A DNA stretch of 64,000 nucleotides from a virus, in the IMG/VR virus record IMGVR_UViG_3300035698_018317, positions 1 through 64,000 of that record; one strand, 5' to 3'. The translations under genes and the position numbers were made by a program. Below, in pieces: positions 6,185 through 13,341 of the stretch. The notes beneath the pieces were generated by a model. That model was given only the letters and a program-made list of their open reading frames with translations, did no database searches and had not been told where the DNA came from. Within the stretch, counting starts at the first letter, position 1; every line of letters starts with the position of its first letter.

Positions 6185-6373
6185 ATGAGTGAATGGAAAG
6201 CGTATCCTGTAGAGTCATTAGGCATTGTTAGAATGATAGCCCATCCTACTACTGGTAGTGATTCGGACCTTTTAGATGATGAGAAAGTCATAGTTGCTTT
6301 GTCTCATCAGCTTGCTGCTGTGACATCAGAATTAAATGAATGTAAAGAATATATTCTTAGTTTTGACACTTAA
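6185..6373 (+). CDS. unknown small protein, 62 aa
   Basis: ATG 6185; acidic, with a helical C-terminal half (DEKVIVALSHQLAAVTSELNECK). It overlaps the convergent lipoprotein gene by 17 bases at their 3' ends. The consensus promoter lies almost on top of the start, and there is no clear ribosome site. No family is recognised. Confidence 0.5.
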   Translation: MSEWKAYPVESLGIVRMIAHPTTGSDSDLLDDEKVIVALSHQLAAVTSELNECKEYILSFDT

Positions 6374-6641
6374 TCCAAGTTTTATTAACAACCCCTTCGA
6401 ACGTATCATCTGTGAACATATATGTTTTTGAGGATAATCCACCTTCATCAATTCTAATTGTGGCTTCCCATTGGCTATCATCTGAGCCTTTATCGAATTT
6501 GATATACCAAGCTACGTCATCAATTTCTTTTAATTGATTTTGTATTGTGCTTGGTTTAGAATTGTTTGAGGGGTCATTTGGTTTAGAGGGGCATCCTAAA
6601 ACAAACATAAGCATAGTCAATAACAGGATTGTAGATTTCAT
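6357..6641 (-). CDS. small predicted lipoprotein, 94 aa
   Basis: N-terminal signal peptide MKSTILLLTMLMFVLGC ends in a lipobox (VLGC) with cysteine at residue 17. The residue after Cys is Pro, so it is not an inner-membrane retention signal by the Asp+2 rule. A Ser/Asn/Pro linker leads to a small domain with Trp residues (DVAWYIKFDKGSDDSQW). It is unrelated in sequence to the lipoprotein family at 22-25 kb. Confidence 0.65.
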   Translation of the reverse strand: MKSTILLLTMLMFVLGCPSKPNDPSNNSKPSTIQNQLKEIDDVAWYIKFDKGSDDSQWEATIRIDEGGLSSKTYMFTDDTFEGVVNKTWIKCQN

Positions 6642-6653
6642 ACTGTTATATAG

Positions 6654-6705
6654 GTTATTAACTTGGTATAATACTGTGGGCGAGATATTTTTTGGAGATG
6701 GGACT
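6654..6705 (+). repeat. dispersed repeat, copy 1
   Basis: GTTATTAACTTGGTATAATACTG followed by GGGCGAGATATTTTTTGG. Copies 2 and 3 lie at 6981 and 7042. The GAGAT..TTTTTT..GATGGGA core also occurs inside the minus-strand gene at 7869-8078 (bases 7955-7975), where it encodes EMFFPDGSR. Confidence 0.6.
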
Positions 6706-6985
6706 CTTATATGTTATGGAATTGAAAGAAAGTATGCGAGAGTGGATGGATGTGGACATGGCTCAACATGAGTTAGCTAAGTGTTTAGGTGTTTTTGGTC
6801 TTCATACGGAAATGCGGCATTATAAAAGTGTTTATTGGTGTAACAATGATTGGGGTAATGAGTTATATGAAATTTTATTAAAATTGGCATCATTAGGTTT
6901 GCTTGAGCATCGTGAAGAGCCGGATATTCAATTTAGGTGGAACCCTAGATGTTCGCCACCTGATGATGACGGGTTGATAAGTTAA
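6698..6985 (+). CDS. unknown protein, 95 aa
   Basis: The frame is open from a TTG at 6692; ATG 6698 follows GGAG directly, and ATG 6716 is also possible, so the start is uncertain. The product is helical with a MAQHELAKCLGVFGLH segment that resembles a small helix-turn-helix-like unit, several Trp, and a C-terminal Pro/Asp tail. No family is recognised. The start region overlaps repeat copy 1, so it may have been assembled from a duplicated fragment. Confidence 0.5.
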   Translation: MGLLYVMELKESMREWMDVDMAQHELAKCLGVFGLHTEMRHYKSVYWCNNDWGNELYEILLKLASLGLLEHREEPDIQFRWNPRCSPPDDDGLIS

Positions 6986-7100
6986 TAACTTGGTATAATA
7001 CTGGGGGCGAGAAATTTTTTGATGGTGGGAGCCGCTGGAAAGTTATTAACTTGATATACTACTGGGAGCGAGATATTTTTTTGCGATGGGAGCCGCTGGG
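6981..7100 (+). repeat. dispersed repeats, copies 2 and 3 in tandem
   Basis: Two head-to-tail copies with a 61-base period (6981-7041 and 7042-7100). Each has GTTA(A/T)TAACTTG(G/A)TAT, CGAGA(A/T)(A/T)TTTTT and GGGAGCCGCTGG. Read in frame, copy 2 encodes a YNTGGEKFFDGGSR-like string close to KYYSEMFFPDGSR of the gene at 7869-8078. They look like decayed gene fragments; TATAAT in copies 1 and 2 also gives a promoter-like look. Confidence 0.55.
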
Positions 7101-7110
7101 TGCCCGGACA

Positions 7111-7162
7111 CGTCTTGGGTAACAATATACAACGTTAGTGTTGTATATTGTTACCCAAGACG
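7111..7162. repeat. perfect 23-bp inverted repeat
   Basis: Arms 7111-7133 and 7140-7162 are exact reverse complements (outer part CGTCTTGGGTAAC) around a 6-base loop GTTAGT. It lies between convergent genes, but neither side has a T-run. It could be an RNA end structure for both strands or a recombination or protein-binding site. Confidence 0.85.
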
Positions 7163-7167
7163 AGATG

Positions 7168-7425
7168 TTAATTCGTTGTGGATAGCACAACTGCGGGGAC
7201 GCCGCCATCTGGGATGTCTTCTTCATCCCAACCGTTCTTCCTGTCTGATTCGGTTATAGGCCACGGGTATGTGTCGCCGCTCCAGCTATTCTCTGCTACA
7301 TACTTAACACCTTGGTAAGCATTATACAGAGGCGAGTAACTATTACCTTCACCATCTTTAGACATCACAACAATACTATCTTGGTCAAGCTTTTGTAGTT
7401 CGGCTATCAATTCAGAAACTTTCAT
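7168..7425 (-). CDS. unknown small soluble protein, 85 aa
   Basis: Starts MKVSELIAELQKLDQDSIVVMSKDGEG. This opening (L...L....V......G..Y.P) is seen in short uncharacterised proteins of bacteria and phages. The rest has YSPLYNAYQGVKYV and an acidic DEEDIPDGGVPAVVL tail. It overlaps the upstream gene by 4 bases (7422-7425), so the two are coupled. No function is known. Confidence 0.65.
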   Translation of the reverse strand: MKVSELIAELQKLDQDSIVVMSKDGEGNSYSPLYNAYQGVKYVAENSWSGDTYPWPITESDRKNGWDEEDIPDGGVPAVVLSTTN

Positions 7426-7805
7426 TTTTTAAGCCCTAACATTCTTAGTATCGTTGGAAGGGCTTCGTGACGTTTAACTATTCTGTTATACCTTCTTTTT
7501 ACTAATCTCGCTTTTTTGGATGTTCTAGTAGTCCATACAGGAGTTTTACTTAATCTTTTAATATTATAAACGGACGATATAGAGATGGCCAATTGCTCTT
7601 CTTTTTTGATATGAGCCTCAAGGATTTTCCCAAGGGATTTCCAAGAATAATAACTGATACGGAAGTTTTCACGTTCTAAGAAACGATTCATTATTACAAG
7701 ACCATCGGAGATTTCTAAGTCTTTTCCCCAAACCATATACTTCTTACGTGAGCCATACTCTTTCTTAAGTGTTATCAGATATTTGTCGCTCTCATTTATT
7801 TGCAT
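7422..7805 (-). CDS. unknown basic protein, 127 aa
   Basis: Starts MQINESDKYLITL. It is strongly basic in the C-terminal half (RTSKKARLVKRRYNRIVKRHEALP), which suggests nucleic-acid binding. There is no recognised domain. It is coupled by ATGA overlap to the next gene. Confidence 0.6.
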   Translation of the reverse strand: MQINESDKYLITLKKEYGSRKKYMVWGKDLEISDGLVIMNRFLERENFRISYYSWKSLGKILEAHIKKEEQLAISISSVYNIKRLSKTPVWTTRTSKKARLVKRRYNRIVKRHEALPTILRMLGLKK

Positions 7806-7868
7806 GTTGTTTTCCTTGGTAAGCGTCTAGTATACCAAAAAATTATGATTTTGTAAAACATCTTTTTA

Positions 7869-8078
7869 TTACGACACTTTGTTGATAGCATCTTTCCACG
7901 ACGCAAACCACAGAGCATCTTCAAACGCTTCTTCCCAACCATTACTGCGGCTCCCATCGGGAAAAAACATCTCGCTATAATACTTATTCCCTTGGACTAA
8001 GACGTACCTAGGATATTCTTCTGGACCTACACGTTTAATTATTTTTTGTTTAGCAAATTCTGGGTTGTATTCATTCAT
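7869..8078 (-). CDS. unknown small protein, paralogue of the next gene upstream
   Basis: 69 residues from the ATG at 8078 (MNEYNPEF). Residues IIKRVGPEEYPRYVLVQGNKYY align closely with TIKRVGPEKFPRYVLAQGGKYY of the neighbour at 8071-8307, and both end near a DALWF motif. They are a tandem duplicated pair. The DNA for EMFFPDGSRS in this gene matches the dispersed repeats at 6654-7100. No function is known. Confidence 0.6.
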   Translation of the reverse strand: MNEYNPEFAKQKIIKRVGPEEYPRYVLVQGNKYYSEMFFPDGSRSNGWEEAFEDALWFASWKDAINKVS

Positions 8079-8307
8079 TTTTGTTTTTCTTAAAGAAGTT
8101 TCGATTAAAGTATGATTCTCCACCAGCTAGCGTTTCAAACCACAATGCGTCTGGAAACGCTCCAAACTCACCATCGGCACAATAATACTTACCTCCTTGA
8201 GCCAAGACGTACCTTGGAAATTTTTCTGGACCTACACGTTTAATAGTGATATCAAAATTATCACGAATCCATTCTTTCCATAATTTCAAACTCTTATATT
8301 CTTTCAT
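8071..8307 (-). CDS. unknown small protein, paralogue pair member
   Basis: 78 residues from the ATG at 8307 (MKEYKSLKLWKEW), with GAAAGGTAATAAA as ribosome site. It has the shared RVGPE-[FY]-PRYVL core at about residues 25-35, a Gly/Tyr stretch and FPDALWF, then a basic Asn/Lys tail. It overlaps the downstream paralogue by 8 bases. It lies just beyond the distal end of CRISPR array 1. Confidence 0.6.
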   Translation of the reverse strand: MKEYKSLKLWKEWIRDNFDITIKRVGPEKFPRYVLAQGGKYYCADGEFGAFPDALWFETLAGGESYFNRNFFKKNKNE

Positions 8308-8333
8308 TTTATTACCTTTCAAAATATCCTAGT

Positions 8334-8973
8334 CAAACACCCCTACGCATGTAGGGAAAACCTCGGACGACGCTGTTTATGGCGGACCCTCCGTAGGGAC
8401 ACCCCTACGCATGTAGGGAAAACGACCTGCTTGAACGCTTGGAAATTTCTGGTACAGGGACACCCCTACGCATGTAGGGAAAACAAATAAAACAATCAGG
8501 AGACAAAGAGTTGGCTAAGGGACACCCCTACGCATGTAGGGAAAACGCTCTGTAAGCTGTCGTAAGGAAGACTCAGTGGGGACACCCCTACGCATGTAGG
8601 GAAAACTTAGAACTTTCTATGTTGCCGTTAGAACCCTCAATGGGGACACCCCTACGCATGTAGGGAACACGCTGCTGATTTGGCAACATTCAGAGCAGAT
8701 GAAGGGACACCCCTACGTTGTAGGGAAAAATTAAACAATCGTTTTTTCAACAGAAAACCCATTGGTACACCCCTACGCATATGTAGGGAAAACATAAAAA
8801 GAGGAGAAATAAAACGAGAACACTGGGTACACCCCTACGAATGTAGGGAACCTATCGTTGCGATACTCAGACGTGGTATTCCTTGGGGACACCCCTACGC
8901 ATGGTAGGGAAAATGGCCAAGTGGTTCACCGTGGCCAACCATGAACCGGGAACACCCTTACATGTAGGGATAC
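8334..8973 (-). CRISPR. CRISPR array 1, 11 repeats / 10 spacers, type I-E like
   Basis: The plus strand shows 28-base units of the form GGGACACCCCTACGCAT plus GTAGGGAAAAC with 32-36-base spacers. Read on the minus strand the unit starts GTTTTCCCTAC and ends GTAGGGGTGTCCC, which has the type I-E layout: a short 5' flank, a CCCTAC/GTAGGG hairpin and a 7-8-base 3' flank that becomes the crRNA handle. Transcription is therefore with the cas genes. Repeats start at 8334, 8396, 8457, 8519, 8579, 8643, 8704, 8764, about 8825, 8886 and 8948. The last five (nearest cas6e) vary in loop length. Only 2 bases separate the last repeat from the cas6e stop, so there is no leader. Confidence 0.95.
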
Positions 8974-8975
8974 AA

Positions 8976-9545
8976 TCATCGGCTTAACAGCAACATTCCA
9001 AATCCAAAAGATTTACCTTTGCCTATACCTTTTTTAATGGTTTGAGAGAAATCTTCTGTAGAAGTTATTTTTAACTTACCTTTGAAAACAACTTTGTTAT
9101 GTGTTTGTTTACCTATTTTGTCTTTGAATTGTATTGATGATGGTTGTCCTATATTAAGACCACATATAGTAAACCCATGCTGTTTACCTTTTCTCACAAT
9201 CCAACGCACTAAATCTTTTTCTTCAGTAATAGCTCTATATTTTTTATTTTGTTTAACAACAGGATTTGCTGTTAATACAAAATTAAATATTTTTCCGTCC
9301 TTTACACCGACATCAAATTGTTTAACATCTGCGTGGAACTTTTTATCTGACCAATTAGGTTTTGTTTCAGACTGTACCAAAACAGAGTCATCACAAACAA
9401 CATATAGGACATTATGGTTCTGTCTAGCCATTCCTTTTTCATCGGGGAATCCAGACATTACGGTTCTATGTATTTGATAATTTGATGCAATAAGTCTATA
9501 ACATTCTGGGGTTGGTTTAAATTTTAATTTTGATAAGAACATCAT
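8976..9545 (-). CDS. cas6e: Cas6e (Cse3, CasE) crRNA-processing endoribonuclease
   Basis: 189 residues, near the usual size of about 200. Cas6e cuts CRISPR transcripts at the 3' base of the repeat hairpin and stays bound to the crRNA 3' end in Cascade. Residues 24-34 (QIHRTVMSGFP) match the family's catalytic-His segment (H-R...FP). The C-terminal GKGKSFGFGMLLL (about 175-187) is the glycine-rich RNA-binding loop. It starts with an ATGATG that overlaps the cas5 stop and is last in the operon, running straight into array 1. Confidence 0.93.
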   Translation of the reverse strand: MMFLSKLKFKPTPECYRLIASNYQIHRTVMSGFPDEKGMARQNHNVLYVVCDDSVLVQSETKPNWSDKKFHADVKQFDVGVKDGKIFNFVLTANPVVKQNKKYRAITEEKDLVRWIVRKGKQHGFTICGLNIGQPSSIQFKDKIGKQTHNKVVFKGKLKITSTEDFSQTIKKGIGKGKSFGFGMLLLSR

Positions 9546-10162
9546 TCTCCTTTACCAAAGTCAACATGAACAGATTGGATGTTTCTAGCCCCATATACTT
9601 TATCTGATATAGGAACATCCTCAACTCGTTCGCTGTCTATTGTTTTTTCATTAGTTTCTACAATAAATCTAACAACATTTTTTGCAGGTAGTTGTTTAAG
9701 AGCATCAAATGGGTTTTCATCATTTGTGACTTTAGAGATAATTGGTGTCGTAATAGGACATGCCAACCTTCCCATATAAAGATGATAACATGGATGGTTT
9801 AAGCCTTCAGTTATTTCATCCACGAGTATGTCATCGCCTGTCAATGCGACAGTGAATTGACTATCGGAAGAGAGGTAATATCTCCATGTTTGAACACTTT
9901 GTTTCCCTTTTCCAATCAATTTAACGAAATTACCAGCATTTTGGTAGTCGCATTCTTTTACACCTTGATTATCAACTCGCACCGCCATTCGAAGGCTAAG
10001 AAGTTCCTTAGCCTTCGAATGGTTAGAACGGATTCCCATAGCGGATTTAATTAAGCCTAGTATTCCGCTATAAGTTGGTTCATTGCGAGTTTCTCGATAA
10101 ACATGCTTGCTGCTATCGCCCCAACTCTGCATACCTTTAAGTGTTAATATAATGGTTTTCAT
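9542..10162 (-). CDS. cas5e: Cas5e (CasD), Cascade subunit binding the crRNA 5' handle
   Basis: 206 residues from the ATG at 10162, chosen because AAGGGA at the end of cas7 serves as ribosome site and the protein then starts with the family's MKTIILTLKGMQSWG. R-x-T...PTYSGILGLIKSAMGI (about 22-45) is the conserved Cas5 N-terminal region. Cas5 caps the 5' handle of the crRNA and contacts Cse1 in Cascade. A perfect 16-bp inverted repeat (9985-10022) lies inside the coding region. The gene starts 4 bases after the cas7 stop. Confidence 0.93.
   Translation of the reverse strand: MKTIILTLKGMQSWGDSSKHVYRETRNEPTYSGILGLIKSAMGIRSNHSKAKELLSLRMAVRVDNQGVKECDYQNAGNFVKLIGKGKQSVQTWRYYLSSDSQFTVALTGDDILVDEITEGLNHPCYHLYMGRLACPITTPIISKVTNDENPFDALKQLPAKNVVRFIVETNEKTIDSERVEDVPISDKVYGARNIQSVHVDFGKGE
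9985..10022. repeat. 16-bp perfect inverted repeat inside cas5e
   Basis: Arms 9985-10000 (CCATTCGAAGGCTAAG) and 10007-10022 are exact reverse complements around AAGTTC. It codes for part of HSKAKELLSLRM just after the conserved N-terminal motif. A stem this long in coding DNA would form a stable hairpin in the mRNA before the cas6e gene. Confidence 0.85.
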
Positions 10163-10166
10163 TTTT

Positions 10167-11267
10167 TTATCCCTTAAGAGTATCCACAACTTTTTCGCAT
10201 ACTTCTTGTAAGGACATCTTGCCGTCAATATCCTTTAAGGAGCATACAAACGTGTGAGAAGGTTTATTTCCAAAAGTTTCTTCTACTGCTTGTCGATATT
10301 CGAAGAAGTTACGGATAGCCACATCAGTAAGGCTTTCTTTATCTTTATGATTGGGAACTACTGGAGTCTCAAAAGCGTTCACATCGCTATTTGGTTGAGT
10401 ATCCAAAATGTCCACAACCACAAGGGCAGGCACAACATTATTGGCAAATGTATTAGCTTTTCCTTTTGGTACGTCCATAGCGAATGCTGAAATGAATTCA
10501 GCACATGCCTCTGCTGTAAGATTGGCGTCATCAAGATTTTCCATAAGTTTATCAACGCAAATTGAAGCATATTGATAATAGCAGGAAGAATTAAACGACA
10601 ATGAGCCAAGGTGACCAGCCCCAGTGGTATCCTCTTCCCCAGAGTCAATCTTAAGGTCATCTATTGCTGTAAAATAATCAAATTCTTCAGCAAGGGCATT
10701 CACACCCATTGCATGGGCGACCTGTACAGCGGCATAAACTTCATGGGTTTTGACGGTAGCTTGCATTCTTCCGAACATGGCAACATCGACAGTGATGCCA
10801 ATAGGTTTCCCATGAAGTATTTTCTTGATATTCTTGATATCAAAATCGTCTTCCTTCATTGCCACAACAACTCTGTCAATAATGCTATCAATTTCTTTAT
10901 CAGACGTAAAAATCAAACAGGATGTAAGGTTTTCTTTTCCTTTTTTACTATTTCTCTTCTTGTCGAAAACTGTGTTAACGATAGCATTGGCAATATTAAC
11001 ACGAGTTTTTTCATCTTCTACAAAATCCAACTTGTTGATGATTCGTTTAAGAATCATCTGTGTTCGAATTCCGTGATAAGCATGAACTTTTTCAGCGTCC
11101 ATGTTCTCATGCCAGAATTCACGAACCATTCTCTTAAGACATTGGCTAGAAATTCTGGAGCGGCGGGAGCCACCAAATACACAATCTTTTTGTTCTCCAC
11201 TATCATCCGCATTAGGTCTAGACACGGGGTAGTTCTTCAATAATCCAATCTTTACAAATTTTGACAT
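10167..11267 (-). CDS. cas7e: Cas7e (Cse4, CasC), Cascade backbone
   Basis: 366 residues, as in E. coli CasC (363). Six copies normally line the crRNA and form the backbone of the surveillance complex. The N-terminal part (IGLLKNYPVSRPNADDSG, then FGGSRRSRISSQCLKRM at about 31-47) carries the hallmark GG-x-RxRISSQ-x-KR segment. The middle has GHLGSLSFNSSCYYQY, also typical. The ATG at 11267 follows AGAAGGAATT. It lies between cse2 and cas5e in the standard order. Confidence 0.95.
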   Translation of the reverse strand: MSKFVKIGLLKNYPVSRPNADDSGEQKDCVFGGSRRSRISSQCLKRMVREFWHENMDAEKVHAYHGIRTQMILKRIINKLDFVEDEKTRVNIANAIVNTVFDKKRNSKKGKENLTSCLIFTSDKEIDSIIDRVVVAMKEDDFDIKNIKKILHGKPIGITVDVAMFGRMQATVKTHEVYAAVQVAHAMGVNALAEEFDYFTAIDDLKIDSGEEDTTGAGHLGSLSFNSSCYYQYASICVDKLMENLDDANLTAEACAEFISAFAMDVPKGKANTFANNVVPALVVVDILDTQPNSDVNAFETPVVPNHKDKESLTDVAIRNFFEYRQAVEETFGNKPSHTFVCSLKDIDGKMSLQEVCEKVVDTLKG

Positions 11268-11284
11268 TTTTTTAATTCCTTCTG

Positions 11285-11815
11285 TTATGCCATTTCTGGC
11301 GAGTTAATTTTTTCTTTTTTTGATTCTACTTTTTTTACTGGTTGTTCCCAAAAATCTTTTGAGAATTTGTTTTGAACCCACATATCATCTTCTTTCCACC
11401 ATGTTAATCCTTGTAACAAATCAGCCCAATTAATCGGAATTCTTTTAGCTGCTGATAATCGTATCAGTGTTCCAAGATGTTGGAATACTGGGATTTCTTC
11501 TGTAGCATCTAGGAAAGAAAGAAATTTCCTATTCATTCCTTCTTCGCTATATTCCTTAATTAATGGTTTAATACTTTTACCAAATGATTTTGTGTCTGTA
11601 TGACGTGGGTTGATTGCGAATAAGCGTGCTGTATGAATGAAACAGAGATTACTCCAAGATTCATTTTGTGTTGGAAGGTATGGGTAAATATACCTACCAA
11701 TTTGAAACAGCTTAGTTGGGTTACTTTTCTTAAATTTTGACAATATAGCTGGGCCTCTTTTGCTTTTTGTCAATTTAACTAAATGGTCTATAAAATTGTC
11801 TATTCTTTTATTCAT
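11285..11815 (-). CDS. cse2: Cse2 (CasB, Cas11e), Cascade small subunit
   Basis: 176 residues, slightly longer than E. coli Cse2 (160). The family is weakly conserved. The supports are position between cse1 and cas7, the all-helical basic composition (FIDHLVKLTKSKRGPAIL), and a C-terminal LIRLSAAKRIPINWADLLQGL, like the conserved region near the end of Cse2 proteins. Two Cse2 copies stabilise the R-loop by holding the displaced strand. The start overlaps the cse1 stop by 8 bases. Confidence 0.88.
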   Translation of the reverse strand: MNKRIDNFIDHLVKLTKSKRGPAILSKFKKSNPTKLFQIGRYIYPYLPTQNESWSNLCFIHTARLFAINPRHTDTKSFGKSIKPLIKEYSEEGMNRKFLSFLDATEEIPVFQHLGTLIRLSAAKRIPINWADLLQGLTWWKEDDMWVQNKFSKDFWEQPVKKVESKKEKINSPEMA

Positions 11816-13232
11816 TTTTCTTTCCTTTATTAAACAGGATGATTTCGAAACTTTTTAAATTTCCTTTTTGGTACAAGTATTCTAACACATTTTTTCGGCT
11901 CCCACTCATTAACTTTCTTGTTTCGTTCATGAATAATTTGTGGGCCACTTCTCTTATTTTTTTCACAAAAGATATTTTTGCTTCTACTGTCTTTTGAGAC
12001 ATGAATTCTAGAAATAAGGTGTTAGCTTCGCTCCAGAATAAAACTTTAACTTGTTCTGGACTTTCTAAAGTAAATTGTTTATAGAGACGATAAACAAAAC
12101 TTCTCAGGTGAACTCCTACACGATTAGCTTCTTCAACAACTTGACATATAATTTCCTGAATATCATCATTTTTGATACAGTCGGTTGAAAGAGGTAGTAC
12201 ATCTTCTGAAATCATTTTATATTTGGTTAATTTATCATCCATATAAAATCCATATGATTGATATCCAAAATCAATCATATCATCGAAGATGTCTAAGTTT
12301 TCATTGTTTGCAAAAACATACTCACCGTCTGCAACTCCAGCCTTGACAGAAATCACAAAGGATTTGAAATTATTCCATAAATGTTCAGCATGGGAAAAAC
12401 GGAGAGGTTTATACCCATCTTTGGTGTTTTTGTATACTACGAATGGGTCACGTAATCCTTCAATCGGTTCATTACCCTTATCCCAATACATATAGGAAAA
12501 AGTTCCATTGTCATTAGGAAGTAATTTGATGCTTCTGGAGCAACGAGTCAAATATTGCATATATCCACGGACTTTGTTATCATTTAATACCGGGGACTCA
12601 TCCTCCCAAACGGGACTATCTTCTTCTGTCTGCGGAATGTTAAGATTTTCATCTAAAGGATGGGCATTAAGCATAAATGTTTGGAATAAATTCTTTCCAG
12701 TAAGAAGAACGGGCATTCCACGTTGGCTAGACGCATGAAAAGTAGAACGATGTTCGCCAAGTCCTTTGCCAGTATTTAAGGCAAAAGATTGAAGTGTCAT
12801 CAATTGAATAGCTACATCTTCAGCTTGAACAGACGTAGTTTTGATAAAATTTCTTGATGACCATGATGCATCGGCATCTGTTAAAAAATTAAGTCTATTA
12901 ACAGATTCCTTTTTCTTTGTTTGAAGTTTGGGGTCTTGTAGGAAAGGCTTTTTGGTGTCTAGTAAATCAAAGCAAAAAGAGTTCAAATAATTGGTGGTTG
13001 ATTTATCAAAACAACCTTTTTCCCAAAGTGCTTTCCACTCTTCCTCATTGTTCAATCCGTAAGCTCTATAAAGAACGGGCAGGAACATCCTAGTGAAGGC
13101 CAAATTTTGAAGAGGCTGAGAAAATGCCGTAGATTCAATTTCGTGAGCATGTTCAAAGACGGAGATAAGGTTATGGCTTCCTTGTAACGTTGAAATCCAA
13201 TTTTCAGTTTTTAAGTCGTATGATGTCGTCAT
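11808..13232 (-). CDS. cse1: Cse1 (CasA, Cas8e), Cascade large subunit
   Basis: 474 residues from the ATG at 13232, picked because AAGAAAGGAAAT precedes it and the next in-frame methionines upstream fall on the predicted transcription start. Cse1 reads the PAM, helps open the target DNA and recruits Cas3. Family signs are the N-terminal NWIS...ISVFEHAHEI, the LAFTRMFLPVLYRAYG helix (about 42-57) and a SPVWEDESP acidic-Trp loop near residue 210. It is first gene of the Cascade operon, with its own promoter at 13266-13294. Confidence 0.93.
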   Translation of the reverse strand: MTTSYDLKTENWISTLQGSHNLISVFEHAHEIESTAFSQPLQNLAFTRMFLPVLYRAYGLNNEEEWKALWEKGCFDKSTTNYLNSFCFDLLDTKKPFLQDPKLQTKKKESVNRLNFLTDADASWSSRNFIKTTSVQAEDVAIQLMTLQSFALNTGKGLGEHRSTFHASSQRGMPVLLTGKNLFQTFMLNAHPLDENLNIPQTEEDSPVWEDESPVLNDNKVRGYMQYLTRCSRSIKLLPNDNGTFSYMYWDKGNEPIEGLRDPFVVYKNTKDGYKPLRFSHAEHLWNNFKSFVISVKAGVADGEYVFANNENLDIFDDMIDFGYQSYGFYMDDKLTKYKMISEDVLPLSTDCIKNDDIQEIICQVVEEANRVGVHLRSFVYRLYKQFTLESPEQVKVLFWSEANTLFLEFMSQKTVEAKISFVKKIREVAHKLFMNETRKLMSGSRKNVLEYLYQKGNLKSFEIILFNKGKKNE

Positions 13233-13265
13233 GTTATTTCCTTTCTTAATTATCATCATGTCAAG

Positions 13266-13294
13266 AATATACAGTATGATAAAATAAAAAGCAA
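13266..13294 (-). promoter_or_regulatory. sigma70-like promoter of the Cascade operon
   Basis: On the minus strand TTGCTT (13294-13289), 17 bases, then TATATT (13271-13266). The predicted start of transcription is about 13259, giving a leader of about 27 bases before the cse1 ATG at 13232. It lies between array 2 and cse1, so Cascade and array 1 can be transcribed apart from cas3 and array 2. Confidence 0.65.
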
Positions 13295-13341
13295 GAGAAA
13301 TCCCATATTGTTTTTATTTGAAAAACATATTTTTTAGAAAC

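Noticed and set aside
6654-7100. Three copies of a TATAAT-containing block as tandem promoters
   Set aside because: There is no -35 at a proper distance, copy 3 has TATACT in a different setting, and the shared core matches coding DNA of a nearby gene; treated as decayed repeats.
8680-8907. Open frame of 75 codons across CRISPR array 1
   Set aside because: It reads through repeats (TPLRCRE-like strings recur once per repeat) and has no ribosome site; it is the array, not a gene.
8334-8973. Plus-strand transcription of array 1 because its right-hand repeats are the most degenerate
   Set aside because: The minus-strand reading has the I-E layout (GTTTTCCC start, 7-8-base 3' flank after the hairpin), matches the cas direction, and array 2 shows its damaged repeat at the expected distal end. 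The degeneration in array 1 is reported as an oddity instead.
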